41,778 bases of DNA. Source: UMGS1071 sp045638545. GTDB taxonomy: Bacteria; Bacillota; Clostridia; Oscillospirales; Acutalibacteraceae. Shown piece by piece: positions 1 through 7,001 of this stretch (positions are counted from its first letter, which is position 1; each line of letters begins with the position of its first letter). A program made the position numbers and the translations under genes. The stretch is from positions 1 to 41,778 of the forward strand of contig JAZUBL010000078.1 in assembly GCA_045638545.1 (NCBI GenBank). Direction: 5' to 3'. The notes under the pieces were generated by a model. The model did no database searches, was not told the origin of the DNA, and saw nothing but the letters and a program-made list of their open reading frames with translations.

Positions 1-607
1 TGTGACTTATACCGAAAAGAATCTGGATTCTGCTACGGGATACAAGTACGCAGTAAAGGCTTACAAGACCATCAACGGCAAGGATTACTATGGCGATTAT
101 CCAACCGTAACGATTGTTACAAATCCGGCAACATTGACCGCCCTGACAGTTACAACTACCACCAACTCTGCAGTTCTGAAGTGGAATGCAGTAGAAGGTG
201 TGACAGGCTACTACGTATATTACCGGAAACCGGGGGAATCTACCTGGAAAAAGGCATCCACTACAAAGCTGACCCATACCTTTACCGGTCTTGCAGCTAA
301 CACAAAATATGAGTTTGCGGCAAAACGCTACAAGGTGATTGATGGTAAAACATATAACGGTGCGTATCCTGTTGTAACAGCATCAACAGGAACCAGTGAG
401 AAACTGATCAAGTATGCAACGACTGATCCGCTGAATTACCGCAGTTCACCATCCTCCAGCGGCACATTGAAAGGCACGCTGGCAAAGGGAGCATCTGTGA
501 ATGTAGTAGATGGTTATTCCAAAACAGCTGACGGTATTAAGTGGTATAAAGTAAAAATCGGCTCTGCATATTACTACGTATCTTCTCAATATTTAAAGAA
601 AGTATAA
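1..607 (+). CDS. Surface protein, C-terminal part: fibronectin III repeats plus SH3 domain (partial)
   Basis: The reading frame is open to the left edge, so only the last 201 or so residues are present. Residues 1-40 look like the end of one fibronectin type III repeat and residues 42-130 a second one, with the usual Y.V.YR.PG core followed by W and a closing TGL..NT.Y.F..... segment. Residues 137-201 form a bacterial SH3-like domain (N-Y-R-S-S-P, then G-T-L-KG, ending in a W-Y-K-V strand), a module that often binds cell wall or peptidoglycan. Secreted cell-surface proteins of Clostridia commonly combine these domains. The catalytic or adhesive N-terminal part lies outside the window, so the specific role cannot be given. 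It ends at a hairpin shared with the convergent exporter operon. Confidence 0.75.
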   Translation, partial: VTYTEKNLDSATGYKYAVKAYKTINGKDYYGDYPTVTIVTNPATLTALTVTTTTNSAVLKWNAVEGVTGYYVYYRKPGESTWKKASTTKLTHTFTGLAANTKYEFAAKRYKVIDGKTYNGAYPVVTASTGTSEKLIKYATTDPLNYRSSPSSSGTLKGTLAKGASVNVVDGYSKTADGIKWYKVKIGSAYYYVSSQYLKKV

Positions 608-644
608 AAAAATCCCCCGTACTTATTGTACGGGGGATTTTTTA
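608..644. terminator. Bidirectional intrinsic terminator
   Basis: The arms AATCCCCCGTAC and GTACGGGGGATT enclose a 5-nt loop, with an A-run on one side and a T-run on the other. It therefore serves both the surface-protein gene and the converging ABC exporter operon, whose stop codon overlaps the T-run. Confidence 0.9.
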
Positions 645-1370
645 TGCCATAAATTCTTCGTATTTTGCAATAACTTCTTTTGGATCACCCTGCATTACGA
701 AGTCGCCTTCATTGATCCAGAGGATCTCTGTGCAGAGTTTCAACAATGTGTCGTTACTGTGAGATACGATCATAACAGTTCTGTCTTCGTGAGAGATCAG
801 TTCTTTGATCTTAGCGTAACTCTTTTTCTTAAAGCGGGAGTCACCAACACTCAGTACTTCGTCAATGAGGATGATGTCAGTTTCCATAACCGCGGTGATA
901 GAGAATGCCAGCTTGGAGACCATACCGCTGGAGTAAGTACGAACCGGTTTATTAATAAAATCGCCCAGTTCAGAGAATTCAATGATCTCGTCCAGCTTGT
1001 GTTTGATTTCCTTTTCCGTAAAGCCCATCAGCAGACCGCTGAGAAAGATATTCTCACGACCGGAAAGGTCCTTCTGAAAACCAACACCGATGGCCTGCAG
1101 GGAAATGGTGTTATCGAAGGTATTCACAGAACCCTTATCCGGAGAGTAGATTCCGGCTACAGTACGGAGCAGGGTAGACTTACCACTGCCGTTTTTACCT
1201 ACAATACCAACCACGCTGCCTTTTTTTACGTCGAAGGAGATGCCCTTCAGTGCGTGGTAAACTTCGCGCTTATTTCTGCCGAGGTTCTTCAGCGATTTTT
1301 TCAGAGAAAAAGATTTTAAGCTTTTGTAGGATACATAAAGATCACGGACTTCAATCGCGTTTTCGCTCAT
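642..1370 (-). CDS. Polysaccharide/teichoic acid ABC exporter, ATP-binding subunit (Wzt/TagH type)
   Basis: A 242-residue ATPase powers export of an undecaprenyl-linked polysaccharide or teichoic acid across the membrane. Walker A GKNGSGKST is at residues 58-66, the ABC signature SSGM near 147-150, Walker B DIILIDE at 165-171 followed by SVGD, and the switch histidine in VSHSND near 205. The N-terminal stretch before the first strand and the ALKGISF start of the fold are typical of the Wzt/TagH/RfbE subfamily. It has no C-terminal glycan-binding domain, so it is the short form. Its ATG shares one base with the stop codon of the upstream permease gene (TAATG), which implies coupled translation. 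The exported glycan is unknown, though glycosyltransferase genes lie nearby. Confidence 0.88.
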   Translation of the reverse strand: MSENAIEVRDLYVSYKSLKSFSLKKSLKNLGRNKREVYHALKGISFDVKKGSVVGIVGKNGSGKSTLLRTVAGIYSPDKGSVNTFDNTISLQAIGVGFQKDLSGRENIFLSGLLMGFTEKEIKHKLDEIIEFSELGDFINKPVRTYSSGMVSKLAFSITAVMETDIILIDEVLSVGDSRFKKKSYAKIKELISHEDRTVMIVSHSNDTLLKLCTEILWINEGDFVMQGDPKEVIAKYEEFMA

Positions 1371-2152
1371 TAAATCACCTTCGCATAGCTATTTTCGTAA
1401 CGATAAATGGTTGCTACACCAATAATGCACAGAAGCAGGCCGATACCAAACCAGATGGAAAGCCAGAGGTAATCCGGACATTGCTGATAAAGAATGATCT
1501 TACGGCTCTGTTCAATGAGGAATGCTGCCGGATTTGCACGAAGCAGAATCTTGTTGAATGGTTCCGGAACACGAGTGAACAGGTTGTAGAAAACACCGGA
1601 GAGGTAGAATACCAGCTTCATGAAGATATCAATGATATTTCCAAGGTCATCCATAAATACGCCGAAGTGCATCAGAATCGTGGAGAATCCGAAACACACG
1701 ATGATCAGGACGACCATGACGGGCAGCATATGGATCAGCTGGAAACTGAAAGGTACCTGGAATATAAACATCAGGATCAGTACCAGCGCAAAGGAAATGC
1801 ACATTTTGAAGAACAGGTTTCCCATTTTCTCCAGCGACAGTACCCATTTGGGCAGGTACACGCGCGTCAGCACACTTTTGTGTTTTCGAACCAGCTTTAC
1901 GCTTCCGTTCATCGTTTTACTGAAGAAGTTCCAGATGGTAAGACCGATGAACACGAAAACCGGGAAGTATCGCTCGTTATGCGTAAAAACAATCTGCGCA
2001 ATAAAGGTATAAACCAACATGAATAGGATTGGATCCAGCAGCCACCACAACCAACTGAGATGGGAGTTTGCAACTTCGGATTTTAGTCCGGCTTTTACAG
2101 CGTAGTTGGTGTAGCGCGCATATTTTATCAAATCAGTAAAAAACCGTTTCAA
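1370..2152 (-). CDS. Polysaccharide/teichoic acid ABC exporter, permease subunit (ABC-2, Wzm/TagG type)
   Basis: A 260-residue integral membrane protein of the ABC-2 family with about six hydrophobic segments. The N-terminal amphipathic stretch and the WWLLDP motif near residue 36 before the first transmembrane helix are hallmarks of TagG/RfbD-like permeases. It forms the channel partner of the ATPase encoded directly downstream. The start is TTG at 2150-2152, chosen because an AAGGAG ribosome site (2161-2166) lies 8 nt upstream. A near-consensus promoter lies about 130 nt upstream. The family assignment is firm; the substrate is not known. Confidence 0.87.
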   Translation of the reverse strand: MKRFFTDLIKYARYTNYAVKAGLKSEVANSHLSWLWWLLDPILFMLVYTFIAQIVFTHNERYFPVFVFIGLTIWNFFSKTMNGSVKLVRKHKSVLTRVYLPKWVLSLEKMGNLFFKMCISFALVLILMFIFQVPFSFQLIHMLPVMVVLIIVCFGFSTILMHFGVFMDDLGNIIDIFMKLVFYLSGVFYNLFTRVPEPFNKILLRANPAAFLIEQSRKIILYQQCPDYLWLSIWFGIGLLLCIIGVATIYRYENSYAKVI

Positions 2153-2243
2153 TATTAACGCTCCTTAACTTTTAAGGCTTCCGGCTCCATAAAATAATGC
2201 CGAAAGTATATCATAAATGAAATTCATCGACTAAATTTAAAAT

Positions 2244-2267
2244 AAAATAGCATAAAGACGCTATTTT
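2244..2267 (-). other. Hairpin in leader of ABC exporter operon
   Basis: The 8-bp inverted repeat AAAATAGC / GCTATTTT has an 8-nt loop and lies between the operon promoter and the permease start. In transcript sense it is followed by an A/T-rich run. It could be a weak attenuator or a stability element; no known riboswitch class is recognised in the 130-nt leader. Confidence 0.4.
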
Positions 2268-2284
2268 TTAACATAACCTATAAG

Positions 2285-2313
2285 ATTATACTCGGATTTT
2301 AAGAAAATGTCAA
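2285..2313 (-). promoter_or_regulatory. Sigma-A promoter of ABC exporter operon
   Basis: On the minus strand TTGACA (2308-2313) is followed by a 17-nt spacer and TATAAT (2285-2290), an exact consensus match. The remainder of the gap up to 2460 shows no gene. Confidence 0.85.
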
Positions 2314-2460
2314 CTTTCGGTATGTGGAATAAGCTGTTTTCTTGCTGCTAAAATTGTTGATTGTGAATAAAATGTGAAACGTTTCATCCTTATCAAAACA
2401 ATTCTTTGGGATTCTGTGCAAAAACAGGGGAGAATATGAATCAGAATTGTCAGCGTAAAC

Positions 2461-2488
2461 AAAAAACCTCCTGAAAAGGAGGTTTTTT
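2461..2488 (-). terminator. Terminator of gtrA-gtrB operon
   Basis: The hairpin AACCTCC / GGAGGTT with a short loop is flanked by an A-run and a T-run, directly after the stop codon of the glycosyltransferase gene. It is nearly symmetric, so it may work in both directions. Confidence 0.85.
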
Positions 2489-2493
2489 AATGT

Positions 2494-3462
2494 TTATGGA
2501 AGATATGTGTCATGGTGATCATGAGTCAGAATTGTTTCAATTCGATAACGCGGGCGACGTTTTACTTCTAGGTATATTTTTCCGATATACTGGCCGATCA
2601 GGCCGATAGACAGCAGCTGCACACCGCCTAAAAACCAGATGGAGAGCATAATAGAGGCCCAACCTGGCACAGCAAGACCTACACAGAGAGAGATGATCGT
2701 ATAAATACCGGCAGCGAAGCAGAGAAGAATGATAATCAGTCCCAGAATCGCGATCAGGGTGATCGGGCGGATACTGAGAGAAGTGATGCCGTCAAAGGCA
2801 AAACTCAGCATTTTTTTCAGCGGATATTTGGATTCTCCGGCAAAGCGTTCGCTGCGTTTGTAGTAAACACAGGTAGTATTGTAGCCGATCATTGGCACAA
2901 GACCCCTGAGAAACAGATTCCGCTCTTTAAACTGAGCGAGGCCTTCAACAGCCCGCTTGCTCATCAGGCGGAAGTCTGCATGATTGTATACAGTTTTGGC
3001 TCCCATTGCATGCATCAGTTTATAAAAGCCCTGGGCAGTTCCTTTTTTAAAGGCTGTGTCTGTTTTTCGCTCGCTACGTACGCCATAAACAATATCGAAG
3101 CCTTCGTGGTACTTGTCCACCATTTCTTCAATTACATTTACGTCATCCTGCAGGTCTGCGTCAATGGAAATTGTAATATCCGCCATTTCTTTTGCAGCCA
3201 TCAAACCAGCCAGCAGCGCATTTTGATGGCCCACGTTGCCTGCCAGTTTAATACCGGAAACATAAGGGTTCCGTTTGTATTCCTGTTCGATCAGCTCCCA
3301 GGTACGATCCTTGCTTCCGTCATTGACAAACAGGGTAAAGCTGTCTCTGGAAATTTTCCCCGTTTTTATTAAGTTGATGAGGACTTCGGTCAATTGCTTG
3401 GCCGTTTCCGGAAATACAGCTTCTTCGTTGTAACACGGTACAACGATCGCCAGTCGTTTCAT
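2494..3462 (-). CDS. Membrane-anchored family-2 glycosyltransferase, GtrB/DPM1-like
   Basis: A 322-residue enzyme predicted to transfer a sugar from a nucleotide sugar to a polyprenyl phosphate on the cytoplasmic face. Residues 1-230 are a GT-A fold: the IVVPCYNEE start at 6-14, VNDGSKD at 47-53 and the metal site DADLQDD at 101-107. Two transmembrane helices follow in the C-terminal third, as in GtrB, YkoT and CsbB. The frame is open further upstream, but the start at 3462 is preferred because AAGGAG lies 8 nt before it and the glycosyltransferase fold begins there. It follows a GtrA-family gene by 17 nt. Such pairs make and flip a lipid-linked sugar for decoration of surface polymers. Confidence 0.88.
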   Translation of the reverse strand: MKRLAIVVPCYNEEAVFPETAKQLTEVLINLIKTGKISRDSFTLFVNDGSKDRTWELIEQEYKRNPYVSGIKLAGNVGHQNALLAGLMAAKEMADITISIDADLQDDVNVIEEMVDKYHEGFDIVYGVRSERKTDTAFKKGTAQGFYKLMHAMGAKTVYNHADFRLMSKRAVEGLAQFKERNLFLRGLVPMIGYNTTCVYYKRSERFAGESKYPLKKMLSFAFDGITSLSIRPITLIAILGLIIILLCFAAGIYTIISLCVGLAVPGWASIMLSIWFLGGVQLLSIGLIGQYIGKIYLEVKRRPRYRIETILTHDHHDTYLP

Positions 3463-3479
3463 AGCGTTGCTCCTTACTG

Positions 3480-3893
3480 TTAATGAGATCGTTTTTTGCG
3501 GAAGATTAAGGCTTTGCTGAAAATATAATTCAGAATAATTACCAGTACGTTGGAGATGATTTTCATGAGCATATTGTTCCAGCGGAATATGTCTACAGTG
3601 AGCCACATAATGCCCAGATCCAGCAGACCGGAGAAGATACGGCATCCAAAGAAGCTGAAAGTTTCAAAAACCAGTGTTTTCAACGAGCTGCTTTTGCTCT
3701 CAAACACAAGCAGCTTATTGGTAACAAAGGCAAAAATAACAGACAGCACCCATGCAATGATGGTGCTTGCAATCGTTCCCCAGTGGAAGATATCATCACA
3801 GAGCCAGTAGGCGGCAATATTGATGAGCGTAGTGAGTCCGCCAAAAATCAGATACAGCAGGATCTCTTTATATTTTTTCAGTAATGCGATCAT
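3480..3893 (-). CDS. GtrA-family membrane protein (putative lipid-linked sugar flippase)
   Basis: A 137-residue protein with four predicted transmembrane helices and a basic C-terminus, matching the GtrA/DPMS-like family in length and layout. Family members are thought to flip or help present polyprenyl-phosphate-linked glucose or similar sugars made by a GtrB partner. The N-terminal pattern (LLYLIFGGLTTLINI) is typical of the first helix. It is the first gene of a two-gene operon with the downstream GtrB-like transferase and has its own extended -10 promoter. The sugar is unknown. Confidence 0.85.
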   Translation of the reverse strand: MIALLKKYKEILLYLIFGGLTTLINIAAYWLCDDIFHWGTIASTIIAWVLSVIFAFVTNKLLVFESKSSSLKTLVFETFSFFGCRIFSGLLDLGIMWLTVDIFRWNNMLMKIISNVLVIILNYIFSKALIFRKKRSH

Positions 3894-3973
3894 GATAATC
3901 TCCGGTAAAATTTCAGAAAACAGTTCTGTGCCGCAGCCAAAGAAACCGGCAATTTGCGGCAGGATTTATTTTT

Positions 3974-4003
3974 ATTATACCATGGTCTACCTGTGAATTT
4001 CAA
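3974..4003 (-). promoter_or_regulatory. Extended -10 promoter of gtrA-gtrB operon
   Basis: On the minus strand TTGAAA (3998-4003), an 18-nt spacer ending in TGG, and TATAAT (3974-3979). The TG one base before the -10 box makes an extended -10 element. Confidence 0.8.
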
Positions 4004-4106
4004 TGAAGTTTGTATTTTACACGAAAGACATTATAAGAATTATGAGAAAACGGTGTGATGCAATCAATAAAAAATGTAAAGAACCTATGAACGCCGCCAA
4101 AAAACA

Positions 4107-4135
4107 TTGACAATCAAATGAGAAAAATGTATCAT
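4107..4135 (+). promoter_or_regulatory. Sigma-A promoter of sugar transferase operon
   Basis: TTGACA (4107-4112), a 17-nt spacer and TATCAT (4130-4135). Transcription would begin near 4142, leaving a leader of about 145 nt before the start codon. Confidence 0.8.
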
Positions 4136-4207
4136 AAAGAGAGCGTTTTTTCTGTATTTATAGAAGTTTTAATATGGAATCGCTGTAAATTAAAAAACAA
4201 GACACAC

Positions 4208-4259
4208 AATCAAATTCATTGATTGATAAACTCTTTGCCGACTTCAGCAATTATGCTGA
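4208..4259 (+). other. Two inverted repeats in the sugar transferase leader
   Basis: AATCAA / TTGATT around a 5-nt loop (4208-4224) and TCAGCA / TGCTGA around ATTA (4244-4259). The second ends about 9 nt before the AGGAG ribosome site and may influence its access. No riboswitch class is recognised. Confidence 0.4.
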
Positions 4260-4285
4260 GCCGATAACAGGAGCATGATTCATAT

Positions 4286-5062
4286 ATGTACGATCTAAAT
4301 TGTGCGTTTGCGCCAGCCGGCAGTACTTCCTTTGGGAACTCTCCGGAGCGGCAGCAGCGCGTATGTTATGCGTCAGAAGCCCCATCAGGTGGCGGCGCAT
4401 CAAAGAAAACCGGCGGCCATGGCGATGGTGTTCATCACAAGCCGCCAAAGCGCAGCGGCGGCTATCGCTTTATAAAGCGGACACTGGATATTGTTCTTTC
4501 CCTGATTGCGATTATCCTTCTGGCAATTCCAATGTGCATCATCGCAATCGTAGTAAAAACAGACTCTAAGGGTCCTGTATTGTTCAAACAGAAGCGGGTG
4601 GGCAAGCATCAGAAGCCATTCTATTGTCTGAAATTCCGTTCTATGATTACGGAAGCACCAAAAGACTGTCCGCCTTATATGTTTGAAAATCCGGATGCAT
4701 TTATTACAAAGTCCGGTCGATTCCTGCGTAAGAGCAGTCTGGATGAACTGCCGCAGCTGTTTAATATTCTCAAGGGTGAGATGACCATCATTGGTCCTCG
4801 TCCATGCACACCAAAGGAAGTAGATCTGATCCGTCTTCGCGAAAAGAACGGTGTGTTCGAACTGACACCAGGCCTTACTGGCTGGGCGCAGGTTAACGGC
4901 AGAGATGAAATTTCTATCAAGGGCAAGGTAAAGCGTGACCGCGAGTATGTAGACGGCGCAAGCTTTGGTTTTGATGTGAAAATTTTCTGGATGACCATTA
5001 TTAAAGTAATTAAGCGTGAAGGTGTACACGAAGGTCAGAACGAAAAGAACGTGATTCGTTAA
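4286..5062 (+). CDS. Monotopic undecaprenyl-phosphate sugar phosphotransferase (PglC/WcaJ-type)
   Basis: A 258-residue enzyme that moves a sugar-1-phosphate from a nucleotide sugar to undecaprenyl phosphate, the first committed step of many capsule or exopolysaccharide repeat units. Seen: a reentrant membrane helix at about 68-90, KFRSM at 116-120, the SLDELPQ segment whose Asp153-Glu154 match the catalytic dyad of PglC, PRP at 171-173 and PGLTGWAQVNGRD at 195-207. Residues 1-59 are an extra N-terminal segment rich in Gly, Ser, Lys and His that the small PglC-like enzymes lack. No other in-frame ATG occurs before residue 83. AGGAG lies 12 nt before the start, a rather long spacing, so the first residues are less certain than the core. 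Confidence 0.87.
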   Translation: MYDLNCAFAPAGSTSFGNSPERQQRVCYASEAPSGGGASKKTGGHGDGVHHKPPKRSGGYRFIKRTLDIVLSLIAIILLAIPMCIIAIVVKTDSKGPVLFKQKRVGKHQKPFYCLKFRSMITEAPKDCPPYMFENPDAFITKSGRFLRKSSLDELPQLFNILKGEMTIIGPRPCTPKEVDLIRLREKNGVFELTPGLTGWAQVNGRDEISIKGKVKRDREYVDGASFGFDVKIFWMTIIKVIKREGVHEGQNEKNVIR

Positions 5063-5076
5063 ATGATTATTGCTGG

Positions 5077-5099
5077 ATCCATCGTTTTAAACGGTGGAT
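5077..5099 (+). other. Intercistronic hairpin
   Basis: ATCCATCG and CGGTGGAT pair across an A/T-rich centre between the sugar transferase and the next glycosyltransferase. Only a short T-rich stretch follows, so it is at best a weak terminator or an mRNA processing or stability element. Confidence 0.4.
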
Positions 5100-5121
5100 T
5101 TCTTTGAAAGGAAGTGCGGAA

Positions 5122-5889
5122 ATGAACGCGTATCAGGAAACCATCACTGTAATTATTCCATGTTACAACTGTGAAAAGTACATCGAACATACCGTTCGTT
5201 CCGTACAGTCGCAGACATTACAGCCAACAGAGATTATTCTCATCGATGACTGCTCCAGCGACAATACTCTGCAGATGCTGAAGAGCTTTGCAAGAGAAGA
5301 CAACCGCATCAAGGTGTTCAAAAATAAAGTCAACAAAGGTGTTTCCTATTCCCGTAATTTTGGTGTGAGGGCAGCTGCAGGCGACTGGATTGCTTTTCTT
5401 GACAGTGATGACCAGTGGACAGCAGATAAACTGGAAAAGCAGATGGCTATGCTGCTGGAAAAGAACGGTGTATTTGGTTTCACAGCGTCTGCTTATATTG
5501 ATGAGCAGGGCGTGTCATATGACGGTATACTGGAAGCACCGGAGGCAGTGGACCGCACCACACTGCTCCGCCAGAATGTGATCTCCTGCTCCTCTGTTCT
5601 GATTCGTCGGGAGCTGATGGCACGCTATCCAATGAAGTCTGATGACATCCACGAAGATTTCCACGCATGGCTGCGGATTCTGGACGAGATTCCGGTAGCA
5701 TATGGCCTGAACGAGCCGCTGTTGATTTACAGATTGTCCCGCAATTCCAAGTCCGGCAACAAGCTGAAATCTTTCTTCATGAACTACAAAACATATCGTG
5801 CAGTGGGATTGAATCCGATGGATGCAGCCTACAATATGTACTGGTACACAAAGAACGGCCTGAAAAAGTATAAAAATATCAAAGGCTGA
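5122..5889 (+). CDS. Family-2 glycosyltransferase
   Basis: A 255-residue GT-A transferase without membrane helices. Seen: IIPCYNCEKYI at 11-21, LIDDCSSD at 40-47, NKGVSYSRNFG at 71-81 and the metal-binding DSDD at 94-97, as in enzymes that extend surface polysaccharides. A TTG 18 nt upstream is also in frame, but the ATG at 5122 is chosen because GAAAGGAAG is well placed before it and the family fold starts directly afterwards. It follows the sugar transferase by 59 nt and probably adds a later sugar of the same glycan. Donor and acceptor are not predictable from sequence alone. Confidence 0.85.
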   Translation: MNAYQETITVIIPCYNCEKYIEHTVRSVQSQTLQPTEIILIDDCSSDNTLQMLKSFAREDNRIKVFKNKVNKGVSYSRNFGVRAAAGDWIAFLDSDDQWTADKLEKQMAMLLEKNGVFGFTASAYIDEQGVSYDGILEAPEAVDRTTLLRQNVISCSSVLIRRELMARYPMKSDDIHEDFHAWLRILDEIPVAYGLNEPLLIYRLSRNSKSGNKLKSFFMNYKTYRAVGLNPMDAAYNMYWYTKNGLKKYKNIKG

Positions 5890-5892
5890 AAT

Positions 5893-5928
5893 AAAAAAAT
5901 CCCCCGACTTACCATCGGGGGATTTTTT
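5893..5928. terminator. Bidirectional intrinsic terminator
   Basis: AATCCCCCGA / TCGGGGGATT with a 7-nt loop, an A-run on the left and a T-run on the right. It separates the glycosyltransferase from the convergent resolvase-like gene. The stem resembles the terminator at 608-644. Confidence 0.9.
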
Positions 5929-5929
5929 G

Positions 5930-6277
5930 TTAGCACCAGCGCTGTGTCTGCTGCGCCTGTCTAGCACGGAGGATCGGATTCTCCATACCGTGGTTGCTCA
6001 GGTCCAGGAAACGCACAGAAGCCTTTTTATTGCGGATTCTTGCAATGATCTTCTGCAGTGTATTTTCGTTGGTGCTGAGGGTTGTGCATGCCTTTACAAC
6101 GATCTCATCGCCGGCCTGCAGGTTTTCCAGCAGTTCTGCCAGCTGAGGATTGATTTCTTCGCCGCCTGCATTCTCGTCTACAAAGATTTTTTCCGGCTTG
6201 AAAGAATCCAGTTCTGCTTTGCGGGCGCTCAGTTTGCCCGGATCAGCGTTTTCCATTCTGATATATCCGTATTGCAT
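5930..6277 (-). CDS. Resolvase-fold protein lacking the catalytic serine
   Basis: A 115-residue protein that follows the N-terminal catalytic domain of serine recombinases along most of its length: the YGYIR strand at 3-7, KIFVDENAGG at 30-39, LAELLENLQAGDEIVV at 46-61, and a helix (TLQKIIARIR) leading into a final strand near 87-92. The active-site serine that normally follows YGY.RVS is replaced by M8-E9-N10, and the D-R-L-S-R motif reads ACTTLSTN. There is no DNA-binding helix-turn-helix or zinc domain after it. Catalysis of strand exchange is therefore unlikely. It may be a relic, a domesticated binding or dimerisation module, or a very divergent family. GGAG lies 8 nt before the ATG. Confidence 0.6.
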   Translation of the reverse strand: MQYGYIRMENADPGKLSARKAELDSFKPEKIFVDENAGGEEINPQLAELLENLQAGDEIVVKACTTLSTNENTLQKIIARIRNKKASVRFLDLSNHGMENPILRARQAQQTQRWC

Positions 6278-6310
6278 GATGATAACTCCAATCTGATTAA
6301 ACTTACCGCT

Positions 6311-6339
6311 ATTGTAACATGATTCCGGGATGCCGTCAA
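6311..6339 (-). promoter_or_regulatory. Promoter of resolvase-like gene
   Basis: On the minus strand TTGACG (6334-6339), a 17-nt spacer and TACAAT (6311-6316). It is divergent from the promoter of the small-gene operon at 6357-6385. Confidence 0.75.
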
Positions 6340-6356
6340 CGCGGCAGAAATGGAAA

Positions 6357-6385
6357 TTGATTTTTATGGAAAATGGGTGTATAAT
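6357..6385 (+). promoter_or_regulatory. Promoter of small-gene operon
   Basis: TTGATT (6357-6362), a 17-nt spacer and TATAAT (6380-6385), about 32 nt before the first start codon. Confidence 0.78.
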
Positions 6386-6416
6386 CGGGCTATAAAGAGA
6401 AAGGGAGGCACGGATA

Positions 6417-6590
6417 ATGGAACCAATTCCTTACATTGTAGAAAAAATTGATGGCGATTACGCAATCTTAAGACGTACCGATCTGCCGGATGCAGATACT
6501 GTTTTAATGGCAAGAGCGCTGCTGCCGGAGGAGATTACAGACGGCACCAAGCTTGTTATGGAGAACTTCTGCTATACAATCGTAGATTAA
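6417..6590 (+). CDS. 57-residue DUF3006-like protein
   Basis: A short gene with a strong GGGAGG ribosome site. The product is acidic, soluble and all-beta in appearance. It begins with IVEKIDGDYAIL, has LLPEEITDGTKLVM in the middle and ends in VD. The pattern (I-x-G-x-Y-A-x-L, then L-P-x-x-x-x-x-G) matches my memory of the DUF3006 family, small proteins found in many Firmicutes whose role is unknown. It is the first of three small genes sharing one promoter and one terminator. Its coding status is supported by the ribosome site, promoter, tight spacing and codon use like that of neighbouring genes. No function is proposed. Confidence 0.68.
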   Translation: MEPIPYIVEKIDGDYAILRRTDLPDADTVLMARALLPEEITDGTKLVMENFCYTIVD

Positions 6591-6603
6591 GGGGAGAGCC
6601 GCT

Positions 6604-6780
6604 ATGTTTTTGAACAAACAGGAGGCTGCCTGTATTGGTGTCATCGGCAAACCGGATGTAAAAACAACAATGCTGATTTTAAAGCACAGACTGCCGCAGA
6701 TTCTGCATTTTGTGGCTGGCGCTGCACTGTTGGTATTGGGCAGTGAAATGCTGAAGACAGTAAAAGGAAAGCGGAAATAA
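6604..6780 (+). CDS. 58-residue small single-span membrane protein
   Basis: A small gene 13 nt after the DUF3006-like gene, with GGGGAG before its ATG. The product has a Lys-containing N-terminal half (GVIGKPDVKTT), a hydrophobic helix at about 32-50 and a basic tail KTVKGKRK. This predicts one membrane span with the C-terminus in the cytoplasm by the positive-inside rule. No family is recognised. The stop shares one base with the next start (TAATG). Translational coupling and the common terminator support it as a real gene. Confidence 0.6.
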   Translation: MFLNKQEAACIGVIGKPDVKTTMLILKHRLPQILHFVAGAALLVLGSEMLKTVKGKRK

Positions 6781-6950
6781 TGCAAAAAGCACGTCATATT
6801 GTAATTATTAAAAGCGCAGATGGCCCTACTGCTGTTTTTACAACCGGTGCAGCAAAGCGTGATTATCGCGCTATTGCGGTGGTATCGGCGGCAATTGCAG
6901 CAACAGTAACAGCATTAATTCTCTGTGTGAAAAACTGGAGAAAAAAGTAA
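6780..6950 (+). CDS. 56-residue membrane protein with an OadB-like ADGPT motif
   Basis: The last gene of the small operon starts at the TAATG overlap. Residues 7-20 (IVIIKSADGPTAVF) resemble the conserved G-x-ADGPT-x-I-F segment of the beta subunit of Na+-translocating decarboxylases (OadB/GcdB family). A helix at 31-50 and a basic end KNWRKK follow. It is far too short to be a decarboxylase subunit. Small clostridial proteins carrying this motif are often annotated by that similarity. The role is unknown. With its neighbour it may form a small membrane complex, which is a guess. Confidence 0.6.
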   Translation: MQKARHIVIIKSADGPTAVFTTGAAKRDYRAIAVVSAAIAATVTALILCVKNWRKK

Positions 6951-6954
6951 AAAA

Positions 6955-6987
6955 AGAACCCCGCCGCAGCGACGGGGTTCTTTTTTT
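6955..6987. terminator. Terminator of small-gene operon, probably bidirectional
   Basis: AGAACCCCG / CGGGGTTCT in a 12-bp stem with one mismatch and a 3-nt loop, flanked by an A-run and a long T-run. It lies between the small operon and the convergent symporter gene. Confidence 0.88.
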
Positions 6988-7001
6988 ATGTAAGATCCGG
7001 A

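Noticed and set aside
4107..4285. Invertible promoter for phase variation of surface glycans
   Set aside because: The inverted repeats are only 6 nt, lie on the same side of the promoter and do not flank it. No tyrosine or active serine recombinase gene is near.
5930..6277. Active site-specific recombinase or mobile element
   Set aside because: The catalytic serine and the D-R-L-S-R arginines are absent, and there is no DNA-binding domain, no res-like repeat and no transposase nearby.
6780..6950. Oxaloacetate decarboxylase beta subunit
   Set aside because: Only one short motif is shared; the protein has 56 residues against more than 350 in true subunits, and no alpha or gamma subunit genes are present.
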